36,508 bases of DNA, taken from an uncultured Saprospiraceae bacterium (GTDB lineage Bacteria; Bacteroidota; Bacteroidia; Chitinophagales; Saprospiraceae). Positions 9,407 through 18,799 of this stretch are shown piece by piece. The notes below the pieces were generated by a model, which saw nothing but the letters and a program-made list of their open reading frames with translations, did no database searches and had not been told where the DNA came from. The translations under genes and the position numbers were made by a program. Where the stretch lies: the NCBI GenBank assembly GCA_937967615.1, contig CALCMJ010000067.1, positions 1-36,508 on the forward strand, given 5' to 3'. Position 1 is the first letter of the stretch. Every line of letters begins with the position of its first letter.

Positions 9407-12400
9407 TTACTTAACTCCAAGAGCTCTAAGCGTTTCAATATCTAGTGCTCCAATAGGAAGACCATTGTCTTTTTGGAATTTCACTAGAGCAGCTTTAGAA
9501 GCAGCACCCCATTGGTTGTCTGCACCTGCAGATCCAACGTTATATCCTCTTGAGATAAGAGCGCTTTGTACCGCTCTGTATAACTGAGGAGTTTGGTCAG
9601 CCTCACAAACAACTTCTCTCCACTCTGTAAATCCACCAGCTTTTACTAACTGTCTTCTTGAAACAGTTTTGTATTCAGCAGGTACATCGATAGAACGTGT
9701 AGAAGCAGGTTGAGCAACTTTCTGGTATGATCTGTTCTCGTATCTAGCAGGAACATCTATACCTTGAGTCGTTGCATCAGCAGTAAGCTTCTGGTAAGAT
9801 CTCGTAGTATATTGAGCGTCACCAGTTGTTGTGTTAGCAGTTGCCTGCTGAGCCAATTTCTGGTAAGTTCTGTTCTCGTATCTAGCAGGAACATCTACAC
9901 CTTGGCTTGTTGCATCAGCAGTAAGCTTTTGGTAAGTTCTTGTAGTGTATTGTGCATCTCCAGTTGTTGTATTAGCAGAAGCAGGACTTACTAATCTTTG
10001 GTAAGTTCTAGTTTCATATCTGTTACAATCTCCGCCTGTTGAAGCAACTGCTCCACCACCGCCTGAAGTTACTAATTCAGTTCTTCTGTTTTGAGCTCTT
10101 CCCGCAGCAGTATCGTTAGACGCAATTGGAGAAGATTCTCCCATTCCATCATATGATAAGCTTGATGAAGAAACACCAGCAGCAACTAATGCATCGTAAA
10201 CAGCTTTCGCTCTTCTTCTTGAAAGGTCTTGGTTAGTAGCTTCAGGACCTTGGCTATCAGTATGGCCAATGAGTCTAGCTGTTGCACCTGAAGATTTCAA
10301 GTTAGAAGCAACTCTGTTAATTTCAGAGTAAGAAGATTGCGTAAGTGTAGCTGATCCAGATTGGAAATTTACATTTCTCAATATAGAAGAGCTTCCTCCA
10401 CCGCCACCCATATTACAAGGAACAGGAGTTGTTGTTGCATCTGCAGTAAGTTTCTGGTAAGAACGTGTCGTGTATTGTGCATCTCCAGTTACAGTGTTAG
10501 CTGATGCTGATGAAGACAATCTTTGGTACGTTCTAGTCTCATATCTTGATTCTCCACCTACAGGTTCAGCTGATGCGTCATTTGCAAGTGTTTGATATGT
10601 TCTGTTTGTGTACTGAGCATCACCAGTAGATGTCTGAGCAGTTGCCTGCTGAGAAAGTTTCTGGTAAGTTCTAGTCTCGTATCTAGCAGGAACATCTACA
10701 CCCTGTGTAGAAGCATCCGCAGTAAGTTTCTGGTAAGAACGTGTCGTGTATGTAGCATCACCAGTTGTTGTATTAGCAGTTGCCGGCTGAGCCAATTTCT
10801 GGTAAGTTCTAGTTTCATATCTAGCAGGAACATCTACAGATTGCGTTGTTGCATCAGCAGTAAGTTTCTGGTAAGAACGCGTTGTGTACTGAGCTTCCAC
10901 TGAAGTAGATGTTGAAGCACCGTTGTTAGCAATTCTCTTATATGATCTAGTTGTATACTGAGCAGGAACTTCTACTTCTGTTACAGTAGCAGGAGTTACA
11001 ACTCTTTGGTAAGTTCTCGTCTCATACTTCGCAGGAACTGTTTCAGTTCGAGTAGTAGCAGGAGCAGAAAGCTTTTGATACGTTCTTGTAGTGTATTGTG
11101 CAGGAACCGTTACCGCTTCAGTTGTAGCTGGAGAAGTAAGTTTTCTGTACGTTCTTGTTGTGTACTGAGCAGGTACGTCAACAGCCTCTGAAGAAGCAGC
11201 ACTTACAAGTTTCTTGTAAGAACGTGTTGTGTATTGCGCAGGTACTGTTACCGCTTCAGACGTAGCTGGAGAAGTAAGTTTTCTATATGTTCTAGTCGTA
11301 TACTGAGCAGGTACGTCAACAGCCTCAGAAGAAGCAGCACTTACAAGTTTTTTGTAAGAACGTGTTGTGTATTGCGCAGGAACTTGAACCGCTTCAGTTG
11401 TAGCAGGAGAAGTCAATTTTCTATATGTTCTTGTTGTGTACTGAGCAGGAACATCTACAGACTCAGAAGACGCAGGACTTACAAGTTTCTTGTAAGAACG
11501 TGTTGTGTACTGAGCAGGAACTGTAACAGCTTCAGTAGTGGCTGGTGCAGTTAATTTTCTGTACGTTCTTGTTGTGTACTGAGCAGGAACATCTACAGAC
11601 TCAGAAGACGCAGCGCTTACAAGTTTCTTGTAAGAACGTGTTGTGTACTGAGCAGGAACTTGAACTGCCTCAGTTGTAGCTGGGGAAACAAGTTTTCTGT
11701 AAGTTCTGTTAGTATATTGAGCAGGAACGTCAACAGCTTCAGAAGACGCAGCGCTTACAAGTTTCTTGTAAGAACGTGTAGTATACTGTGCAGGCACAGT
11801 TACCGCTTCTGTTGTTGCAGGACTTACTAGTTTTCTGTATGTTCTGTTAGAATATCCAGCAGGAACGTCAATTGTTTTAACACAATCAGCACCACTGTCT
11901 GTATACCCATCAGCGCAACCCATTCTGATTTGCTTAGTTACAGTTCTGAACTGAGCAGGAGTCTCTACAAGACACCATACTAAACAATCGTTAGGATCTT
12001 CAGAAAGACAAGCTCTATCTGCTTTCTTCTTAACCCACTTTGTTTCAGAAGGTTTTACTTGAATTTGTTCTTGCTCTGTAGTATACTGAGCAGGAATTCT
12101 TTCATATCTCTGAGTAGCTTCTTTAGTAAGCACTTGCTCAGTTACAGTTTCGTATTGTGCAGGTACAACTCTCAATGTAGTGTACGCATCTTTTGTCATT
12201 ACTTGTTCAGTAACAGTTTCATACTGTGCAGGAATCGCTCTCAATGTTTGGAACGCTTCTTTTACAAGTACTTGTTCAGTTACTGTTTCATATTGTGCAG
12301 GTACAACTCTTAAAGTCGTATACGCATCTTTCGTCATTACTTGCTCAGATACCGTTTCGTACTGTGCAGGTACAGCTCTAAGTGTTGTGTGCGCATCTTT

Positions 12401-14545
12401 TACTAAAACTTGCTCAGTCACCGTTTCGTACTGTGCAGGAATCACTTTAAGTGTAGTATAAGCATCTTTTGTCATTACTTGCTCAGTCACAGTTTCGTAT
12501 TGTGCAGGTACAGCTCTAAGAGTTGTGTGTGCATCTTTTACAAGAACTTGCTCAGAAACAGTTTCGTACTGTGCAGGTACAACTCTAAGAGTTGTATAGC
12601 CAGCTTTTGTCATGACTTGCTCACTTACAGTCTCGTATTGAGCAGGAATTGCTCTTAGAGTCTGGTGTGCATCTTTTACAAGCACTTGCTCAGAAACAGT
12701 TTCGTACTGTGCAGGAATAATTTTAAGTGTCGTGTAAGCATCTTTCGTCATTACTTGCTCAGTCACAGTTTCGTATTGTGCAGGTATAGCTCTAAGCGTT
12801 TGATGCGCTTCTTTTACAAGCACTTGCTCAGAAACAGTTTCGTACTGTGCAGGAATAACTCTAAGAGTTGTGTAAGCGTCTTTTGTCATTACTTGCTCAG
12901 ATACAGTTTCGTATTGTGCAGGAACGACAACAGTTACATCGTAAGCATCTTGTACAAGAACTTGCTCAGAAACAGTTTCAAATTGTGCAGGCACAACTCG
13001 CAATGTTTTGTAAGCGTCTTTTACCATTACTTGTTCAGTTACTGTCTCAAACGTAGCAGGAGTAGCTCTTAAAATTGTAGAACCTTCTTTTGCTAATACT
13101 TGCTCAGTTATAGTTTCAAACTGTGCAGGTACAACTCTTAATTCAGAACCAGCATCTGAAGACAAAACTTGCTCAGATACAGTTTCAAATTGTGCAGGAG
13201 AGATAGATACTCTAGACTCACCTTCTGAAGATAAAACTTGCTCCGTTACAGTTTCAAACTGTGCAGGTACAACTCTTAATTCAGAACCAGCATCTGAAGA
13301 CAAAACTTGCTCAGATACAGTTTCAAATTGTGCAGGAGAGATAGATACTCTAGATTCACCTTCTGAAGACAAAACTTGTTCAGTTACTGTTTCAAATTGT
13401 GCAGGAGTAATTCTGTAATCTACAATACCTCCTGATCCACTAGAAACGTTTCCGCCTCCTGAAGAACCAGCAGTTGTGTTGTATACTACAACCTCAACTC
13501 TTCTGTTCATAGCTCTACCGTCTGCAGTATCATTAGAAGCTTTAGGAGAAGTTTCTCCTTTACCCTCATAAGAAACACCAGAAACGCTACAACCAGCAGC
13601 AGAAAGAGCATCATAAACTGCTTTTGCTCGTCTTTTTGAAAGATCGAGATTGCTAGCATCTTGCCCTTGACTATCTGTGTGACCAACAATAGCAACTCTA
13701 GAAGAGCCACCTGATGCAGCCGCAGCAGACATAGCAGAAGAAATAGCAGCACAAGCAGAACTAATTGAAGCTCTTGAAGCGGCAGTTAGGTTTGCAGAAC
13801 CTGATTCAAAGTTTACATTGTCAAGAGTTGCTGATGAAGCCACAGAAGAAGTAGAACCTCCTCCTCCGCTAAATCCGCCTCCCATATCCAATGCAATTAC
13901 TTGCTCAGAAACAGTTTCAAATGTTGCAGGACTGATCTGTACTGAAGAGTTACCTTCAGAAGACAGTACTTGTTCAGTGATTGTTTCAAATTGTGCAGGT
14001 ACAACCCTAAGGTCAGCTGCTGAAACCCCATTCATATCTAGAGCTATCGTTTGCTCAGATACAGTCTCGAATTGTGCAGGACTGATTTGCACAGAAGAAG
14101 CACCTTCAGATGCGAGTACTTGCTCAGTCACAGTTTCAAACTGTGCTGGAACTACTCGTAATTCTGATCCCGCTTCTGAGGATAAAACCTGCTCAGAAAC
14201 AGTTTCAAATTGCGCAGGACTGATTTGAACTGAAGAAGCTCCTTCAGATGCGAGTACCTGCTCAGTTATTGTTTCAAACTGTGCTGGAACTACTCGTAGT
14301 TCAGATCCTGCTTCTGAAGCAAGTACTTGCTCAGTAACAGTTTCGTATTGTGGTCCAGTTACTTCCACTCTCGTGGTAGCGTCCTTTACCAATACTTGTT
14401 CCGTAATAGTTTCGTATTGATCGCCTATTAAGCATTTAGCATAACATTTCCCTGGCTCGGATGGCATCCCAGCTTCAGGTTGTGCATATGCAACGAAAGT
14501 AATAAGAACTAAAAGAGAAGTGAAAATTGTATTCAGTTTTCTCAT
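9407..14545 (-). CDS. Giant exported repeat protein with two OmpA-like domains and a C-terminal peptidoglycan-binding domain
   Basis: A 1712-residue envelope protein. A Sec signal peptide ends at A21. Repeats of exactly 23 residues built on PAQ(Y/F) fill most of the chain: 8 acidic-type copies (ETVSEQ core, residues 41-220), OmpA-like domain 1 (about 240-356), 19 acidic copies (380-820), a Cys-rich hinge (C846, C854, C858, C877, C888), 21 basic-type copies (TTRSYKKL core, 895-1376), OmpA-like domain 2 (about 1387-1493), 6 basic copies (1507-1635) and a PG_binding_1-like domain (about 1653-1710). Both OmpA domains keep GHTDSQG and the NRR motif that contact diaminopimelate in the family. Gly-rich linkers flank them. 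Neighbouring repeats alternate between two sequence types, giving a 46-residue (138-bp) super-repeat. OmpA-type binding to the cell wall follows from the family; a structural, filament or adhesin role is inference. It has its own promoter-like element and terminator. Confidence 0.9.
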   Translation of the reverse strand: MRKLNTIFTSLLVLITFVAYAQPEAGMPSEPGKCYAKCLIGDQYETITEQVLVKDATTRVEVTGPQYETVTEQVLASEAGSELRVVPAQFETITEQVLASEGASSVQISPAQFETVSEQVLSSEAGSELRVVPAQFETVTEQVLASEGASSVQISPAQFETVSEQTIALDMNGVSAADLRVVPAQFETITEQVLSSEGNSSVQISPATFETVSEQVIALDMGGGFSGGGGSTSSVASSATLDNVNFESGSANLTAASRASISSACAAISSAMSAAAASGGSSRVAIVGHTDSQGQDASNLDLSKRRAKAVYDALSAAGCSVSGVSYEGKGETSPKASNDTADGRAMNRRVEVVVYNTTAGSSGGGNVSSGSGGIVDYRITPAQFETVTEQVLSSEGESRVSISPAQFETVSEQVLSSDAGSELRVVPAQFETVTEQVLSSEGESRVSISPAQFETVSEQVLSSDAGSELRVVPAQFETITEQVLAKEGSTILRATPATFETVTEQVMVKDAYKTLRVVPAQFETVSEQVLVQDAYDVTVVVPAQYETVSEQVMTKDAYTTLRVIPAQYETVSEQVLVKEAHQTLRAIPAQYETVTEQVMTKDAYTTLKIIPAQYETVSEQVLVKDAHQTLRAIPAQYETVSEQVMTKAGYTTLRVVPAQYETVSEQVLVKDAHTTLRAVPAQYETVTEQVMTKDAYTTLKVIPAQYETVTEQVLVKDAHTTLRAVPAQYETVSEQVMTKDAYTTLRVVPAQYETVTEQVLVKEAFQTLRAIPAQYETVTEQVMTKDAYTTLRVVPAQYETVTEQVLTKEATQRYERIPAQYTTEQEQIQVKPSETKWVKKKADRACLSEDPNDCLVWCLVETPAQFRTVTKQIRMGCADGYTDSGADCVKTIDVPAGYSNRTYRKLVSPATTEAVTVPAQYTTRSYKKLVSAASSEAVDVPAQYTNRTYRKLVSPATTEAVQVPAQYTTRSYKKLVSAASSESVDVPAQYTTRTYRKLTAPATTEAVTVPAQYTTRSYKKLVSPASSESVDVPAQYTTRTYRKLTSPATTEAVQVPAQYTTRSYKKLVSAASSEAVDVPAQYTTRTYRKLTSPATSEAVTVPAQYTTRSYKKLVSAASSEAVDVPAQYTTRTYRKLTSPATTEAVTVPAQYTTRTYQKLSAPATTRTETVPAKYETRTYQRVVTPATVTEVEVPAQYTTRSYKRIANNGASTSTSVEAQYTTRSYQKLTADATTQSVDVPARYETRTYQKLAQPATANTTTGDATYTTRSYQKLTADASTQGVDVPARYETRTYQKLSQQATAQTSTGDAQYTNRTYQTLANDASAEPVGGESRYETRTYQRLSSSASANTVTGDAQYTTRSYQKLTADATTTPVPCNMGGGGGSSSILRNVNFQSGSATLTQSSYSEINRVASNLKSSGATARLIGHTDSQGPEATNQDLSRRRAKAVYDALVAAGVSSSSLSYDGMGESSPIASNDTAAGRAQNRRTELVTSGGGGAVASTGGDCNRYETRTYQRLVSPASANTTTGDAQYTTRTYQKLTADATSQGVDVPARYENRTYQKLAQQATANTTTGDAQYTTRSYQKLTADATTQGIDVPARYENRSYQKVAQPASTRSIDVPAEYKTVSRRQLVKAGGFTEWREVVCEADQTPQLYRAVQSALISRGYNVGSAGADNQWGAASKAALVKFQKDNGLPIGALDIETLRALGVK

Positions 14546-14594
14546 AGTTGATTTAAGATTAAATATTAATGAAATAAGTTATTTTCCAAAGGCA

Positions 14595-14602
14595 CAAATA
14601 TA
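14595..14602 (-). promoter_or_regulatory. Predicted -7 element of the giant repeat-protein gene
   Basis: The minus strand reads TATATTTG, matching TAnnTTTG, about 50 bases before the ATG. A TTTG lies 14 bases further upstream, somewhat closer than usual for a -33 element. The site sits between the repeat-protein gene and the end of the HD-domain gene, so the giant gene is probably transcribed alone. Confidence 0.5.
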
Positions 14603-14611
14603 CATATTGTA

Positions 14612-15823
14612 TTAAACAAATATGTATTTCGGATAGCATAAATAGTATAGAATATCTCTGTCTGTATTTACTTTCAGATCAGAATACTTAAGAAAAGAGA
14701 CAATGTCCCCATTCTTTTTAAGAATCTTGATCTCATTATGTGAAGAATTATAATCCAGATTAGACTCAGAACCATCAAGTATAAGGGCCTCGGCTCTCAG
14801 TTTATCTACGTTTAGTAAACTTTCAGTTTTGTGACGAATAGAATTTACATCGTCACTGTTGAATGGGCTAGTTGATGTAATAATATGGAAAAGTTTCCTG
14901 TTTATCAAAGATTTTGAGAGGTATTGGAGTACAAAATCTGTGCTCTCAACACAGCTTTTTAGGAGAAAAAATATATCGAAATCATCAATCCTTGAAAAGC
15001 GTTTTAAATGCTCAGGATTATTTATCGTAAAGTCTTCTGAATCAATTATTTGTAATAGGTAGGGTGGGATAGACTTTAAGCAGGGTTCATCACCTATTCT
15101 TAGCTTAATTTGCTCAATGAAGCGTATTAACATTTGCTCAGCAGAGATCACCGTTTTGTGTAAATACACCTGCCAGTACATAATTCGCCTAGACATTAGA
15201 AATTTTTCTATTGAGTAGATCCCCTTCTCCTCTACCACAATTTGGTCATTTATTACATTAAGCATTTTTATAATACGATCATAACCAATGACTCCCTCAG
15301 CAACACCAGTATAAAAACTATCCCTGGTCAAGTAGTCAAGTCTGTCCATATCCAACTGGCTGGAAACGAGCTGATGTAGAAATCGTCTAGGATATTTATC
15401 CTTGAAAATCTCTATACCAAGACTCAGCTTGCCATCCATTTCGTGATTCAATGCTTCCATAAAATGGATAGACAGATCCTCATGATGTGCATTTATCAAT
15501 TTGTGTTCAAGTGCATGTGAAAATGGGCCATGCCCTATATCATGTAAAAGAATTGCAATACAGACTGCCTCAGCTTCTTCCTCCGAAATTTCAATTCCCT
15601 TGATTCTGAGTGTGTCAATGGATTTTAACATTAGATGAACCGCACCTAATGCATGGTGAAACCTTGTATGCAAGGCTCCGGGATATACATATTGTGTGAG
15701 ACCAAGTTGAGAAATGCGTCGCAGCCTCTGAAAATAGGGATGGTCTATCAATTCGTAGAGGATTTCGTATGGGAAATAAAGAAATCCGTACACAGGATCG
15801 TTGAAAATCTTCCTTTTGGTCAT
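14612..15823 (-). CDS. HD-domain phosphohydrolase (dNTPase/SAMHD1-like family)
   Basis: A 403-residue cytosolic metal-dependent phosphohydrolase. The metal site is complete: H57 in RFHHALGAVHLM, H94-D95 in LLHDIGHGPFSH, and the later aspartate in SSQLDMDRLDYLTRDS (158-163). This pattern and length fit the widespread HD family related to dGTP triphosphohydrolases and SAMHD1. The true substrate is unknown; dNTPs are the family-based guess. It is divergent from porX, with about 110 bp between the starts. Confidence 0.85.
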   Translation of the reverse strand: MTKRKIFNDPVYGFLYFPYEILYELIDHPYFQRLRRISQLGLTQYVYPGALHTRFHHALGAVHLMLKSIDTLRIKGIEISEEEAEAVCIAILLHDIGHGPFSHALEHKLINAHHEDLSIHFMEALNHEMDGKLSLGIEIFKDKYPRRFLHQLVSSQLDMDRLDYLTRDSFYTGVAEGVIGYDRIIKMLNVINDQIVVEEKGIYSIEKFLMSRRIMYWQVYLHKTVISAEQMLIRFIEQIKLRIGDEPCLKSIPPYLLQIIDSEDFTINNPEHLKRFSRIDDFDIFFLLKSCVESTDFVLQYLSKSLINRKLFHIITSTSPFNSDDVNSIRHKTESLLNVDKLRAEALILDGSESNLDYNSSHNEIKILKKNGDIVSFLKYSDLKVNTDRDILYYLCYPKYIFV

Positions 15824-15934
15824 ACCTGAGTAATAATAAGAGCCGCAAGATCGTTTTTTATGAAACCTTTCTTAGTATAGAAGCTACTTTTACTTTTTCT
15901 TAGACCATTTTTACATTTAAATCAAAGCAAATAA

Positions 15935-17485
15935 ATGAGCAAAATCAAGATCCTTTGGGCTGATGATGAGATAGATATGTTAAAGCCACAGTTATTTTTC
16001 CTAGAAAAGAAGGGATATGAGGTCATAACTGTAACCAATGGCCATGATGCCATTGACCTAATTAATGAAGATGGACAATTTGACGTTGTTTTTTTAGATG
16101 AGTCCATGCCTGGTTTAACTGGGCTGGAGACGCTTGACCGTATAAAAGAAACGAAGCCAAACCTGCCAATCGTGATGATTACAAAGAATGAGGCAGAGGA
16201 TATCATGGAACAAGCCATAGGTTCTCGTATTGATGATTATCTAATCAAACCAGTGAACCCAAATCAAATTTTATTGTCACTCAAAAAAATTACCGACAAT
16301 AAGCGACTGGTTTCTGAAAAGACTGCTTCAGATTACCAGCAAGAATTTCGCACCATTTTACTAGATATCAATGAGGCCAATAATCTGGAAACTTGGATAG
16401 ATATTTATAAGCGCATTGTTGCTTGGGAACTCAAACTTGATTCTTCTTTTTCAGAAGAATTCAAGGAGATTTTAAGTATGCAGAAAAGTGAGGCGAATAA
16501 AGGATTTTCAAAATTTATTGAACGCGAATATTCTAGCTGGGTTGAGGATGGCGAATTGACTATGTCGCACAATATTCTGGTAAGAAAACTACTCCCCTTA
16601 TTAAACAATGATAAACCTGTCGTTTATGTCTTGCTAGATAATTTGCGTTACGATCAATGGAAGGTTTTAGAGCCTGCAATATCAGAAGATTTTAAGGTAG
16701 ATTCAGAAGAATATTTTATGTCTATTCTTCCCACTTCCACACAGTATTCTAGGAACGCCATTTTTTCAGGAATGCTCCCTTCAGAAATAGAAAAAAAGTT
16801 TCCTGATAAGTGGGTAAATGACTTTGAAGATGGGGGAAAGAATCAGCATGAGAAATTCTTTTTAGAAGAACAATTAAAGCGACATGTGCGTAAGCCAGTA
16901 AAGATGGATTATCACAAAGTAACAAGAAATAATGTAGCTAAAACTTTACCTGATATTGCGCTCAATTTTTTAAACAATGACCTTACTGTTGTTGTCTATA
17001 ATTTCATTGACATGATGTCTCATGCTAGGACAGAAATGGAGGTCTTGAAAGAGCTTGCTTCTGACGAAAAAGCATATAGATCTTTAACGAAAGCTTGGTA
17101 TGCAAATTCTCCTTTAAGACAGATGCTTTTAAAGCTTTCAGATAGAGACATTCAGTTGTGTATTTCTACTGATCATGGGACCATACGAGTACAGACGCCG
17201 GCACGTGTAACAGCAGATAAAAATACGACAACGAATCTTAGATATAAGGTGGGTAAAAACTTAAACTTTTCTAAAGGGGATGTGCTTGATATTCCTGACC
17301 CTCATAAGGTAGGTCTACCAAGACCCAATGTAAGTTCAAGGTTTATCTTTGCTAAAGAGGATAAGTTCTTTTTGTACCCTAACAACTATAATCATTACAA
17401 CAATGTTTATAAGGATACTTTTCAGCATGGAGGCATATCCTTGGAGGAAATGATCTGTCCATTTATAATGTTATCCAAGCGGTAA
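15935..17485 (+). CDS. porX: PorX: response regulator with PglZ-type phosphodiesterase domain, T9SS control
   Basis: A 516-residue two-domain protein. The N-terminal receiver domain (about 4-122) has the acidic pocket D10-D11, phosphoacceptor D55 in VVFLDESMPG, and the KPVNPNQILLSLKK end typical of PorX. The C-terminal PglZ/alkaline-phosphatase-like domain (about 160-515) carries LPTSTQYSRNAIFSG with the presumed Thr nucleophile, and metal ligands in STDHGTIRV and the FIDMMSH region. In Porphyromonas gingivalis PorX works with the kinase PorY and sigma factor SigP to control T9SS genes, and its PglZ domain cleaves oligonucleotides. No partner kinase lies nearby here. The last 15 bp overlap, tail to tail, the minus-strand gene that follows. 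Confidence 0.95.
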   Translation: MSKIKILWADDEIDMLKPQLFFLEKKGYEVITVTNGHDAIDLINEDGQFDVVFLDESMPGLTGLETLDRIKETKPNLPIVMITKNEAEDIMEQAIGSRIDDYLIKPVNPNQILLSLKKITDNKRLVSEKTASDYQQEFRTILLDINEANNLETWIDIYKRIVAWELKLDSSFSEEFKEILSMQKSEANKGFSKFIEREYSSWVEDGELTMSHNILVRKLLPLLNNDKPVVYVLLDNLRYDQWKVLEPAISEDFKVDSEEYFMSILPTSTQYSRNAIFSGMLPSEIEKKFPDKWVNDFEDGGKNQHEKFFLEEQLKRHVRKPVKMDYHKVTRNNVAKTLPDIALNFLNNDLTVVVYNFIDMMSHARTEMEVLKELASDEKAYRSLTKAWYANSPLRQMLLKLSDRDIQLCISTDHGTIRVQTPARVTADKNTTTNLRYKVGKNLNFSKGDVLDIPDPHKVGLPRPNVSSRFIFAKEDKFFLYPNNYNHYNNVYKDTFQHGGISLEEMICPFIMLSKR

Positions 17486-17911
17486 TTTATCTGGGAATTT
17501 ACTTACGTAATCTTTTAAATACGCTTCTTTTAAAAGACAGCTAATTTTTTTGCCAAAACGTGTTTTGTCTTTAAATTCTATGCGTAATAACTTGAACAAT
17601 AAAAGATCAACTTTGTAGATTTTTTCGATGTCCTCTATTGGGTATCTAAAGGAGTTAAAGTAGTTGCTTACATATAAATTATCACTATCAATTTCGACAC
17701 GTTTTAATTGCATAATTGTGAAGTATTGTAATGCAAGAAATGCTATAAAAAAACTTGATACAATAATGATCTCTGTCATGTGATCCACAGGTAATATTGA
17801 GCGGCCCTCAGAGATGATAATTGCAATCGTCATTGCGCCAAAAAAAACGATCCAAAACGTAGGTAAAAAGATCTTGAAAAAGAGTGTGAGATTAGAAGAA
17901 AGTCTAATCAT
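17471..17911 (-). CDS. Small membrane protein with PH-like tail, coupled to tatC
   Basis: A 146-residue protein with two predicted membrane helices (about 12-34 and 46-68), then a soluble tail (70-146) whose strand pattern (KRVEIDSDNLYVSNYF, YPIEDIEKIYKV, LRIEFKDKTRFGKKISC) resembles bacterial PH-like domains. I do not recognise a named family. Its start overlaps the end of tatC by 8 bp, which suggests translational coupling. Whether it helps Tat export is unknown. Its 3' end overlaps porX on the other strand. Confidence 0.7.
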   Translation of the reverse strand: MIRLSSNLTLFFKIFLPTFWIVFFGAMTIAIIISEGRSILPVDHMTEIIIVSSFFIAFLALQYFTIMQLKRVEIDSDNLYVSNYFNSFRYPIEDIEKIYKVDLLLFKLLRIEFKDKTRFGKKISCLLKEAYLKDYVSKFPDKLPLG

Positions 17912-18698
17912 TGCTATGGTATTTTTTGTGGACGCGTTTTGAAATATAAATGCTTATTTCATACAAGAAAAAGACAGGTACGCCAATCAAAAATTGGGTA
18001 AGAATATCTGGTGGAGTTATCACCGCAGCGAGAATTAAAATAAGCACAAAAGCATGTTTACGATACTTGCGCATAAGGGTAGGTGTCACCATCCCAATAC
18101 GGGATAGAAAATACACTAAAACTGGAAGTTCAAAAACAAAACCTGTGGGTATTGTAAACATGGTCAGGTAATTAATATAAGACTCCAAGGATGTACTATT
18201 AATCGTGTCAGCACCCACAGAATAATTTCCTAGAAAAGTAAGCCCAAAAGGTGTGATAACATAATAGCCAAAAACGACCCCTATCATAAAAAGAAGAGAA
18301 CAGATGAGTACAAAACCCCGCGCAGCTTTCTTTTCATTTTGATATAAACCGGGTTTAATAAATTTCCATATTTCCCACAGAAGGTATGGAAAGGCAACAA
18401 CGAGTCCTAGCCAAAAAGAAACTTTTAAATGTGTAAAAAACTGTTCACCTAATTGTCTAGGAATGATCTCTAGATCTGGTGGTTGGAAACAAGTTTTTTC
18501 TGATAGTGAGCAGAAAAAATTATAGGTAGGGAAGCTCGCTTTTTTGGGTGCAAAAATAATATTTTCAAAGACGAAATCTTTTAAGCCAAAAACAGTAATC
18601 GCAATAACGAAAATTGCAATCGCTACACGCACGATATGCCATCTTAGTTCTTCAAGATGTTCTAAGAAGGACATCTCTTTTTGTTGTTTTTTTGACAC
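17904..18698 (-). CDS. tatC: Sec-independent protein translocase subunit TatC
   Basis: A 264-residue inner-membrane protein, the receptor for twin-arginine signal peptides. The family-defining N-terminal MSFLEHLEELRWHIVRVAIA is present, as are FIKPGLYQNEKKAARGF and FELPVLVYFLSRIGMVTPTLMR (shown here in two parts: FELPVLVYF and SRIGMVTP). Six membrane segments are expected and the length fits. A short insert with two cysteines lies in the first periplasmic region (about 55-75). No tatA or tatB is adjacent, which is common in this phylum. It is divergent from the cation exchanger gene. Confidence 0.95.
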   Translation of the reverse strand: MSKKQQKEMSFLEHLEELRWHIVRVAIAIFVIAITVFGLKDFVFENIIFAPKKASFPTYNFFCSLSEKTCFQPPDLEIIPRQLGEQFFTHLKVSFWLGLVVAFPYLLWEIWKFIKPGLYQNEKKAARGFVLICSLLFMIGVVFGYYVITPFGLTFLGNYSVGADTINSTSLESYINYLTMFTIPTGFVFELPVLVYFLSRIGMVTPTLMRKYRKHAFVLILILAAVITPPDILTQFLIGVPVFFLYEISIYISKRVHKKYHSND

Positions 18699-18799
18699 GA
18701 TAGATTCCTATTGTTTTTTGCACTGTAAAAGTAAAATTATTAAGCGTAAGATTGATTGAATGTATAAAAAGCTTTGCATATAGAATCTAATCTATCAAC

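Noticed and set aside
10592-13072. Several plus-strand open frames opposite the giant gene, rich in Cys, Ser, Arg and Leu
   Set aside because: They are antisense readings of the 69-bp repeats, which stay open because the coding strand is periodic. The minus-strand frame has a signal peptide and known domains.
13478-13828. The same phase remainder left by both OmpA insertions (175 and 152 residues between flanking repeats, both 14 modulo 23)
   Set aside because: The arithmetic is real, but the two domains differ in internal inserts and linker length, so I take it as coincidence unless homologues show it too.
9407-14545. Regular direct repeats that could be taken for a CRISPR array
   Set aside because: The 69/138-bp units keep one open frame, have no unique spacers, and no cas genes are present.
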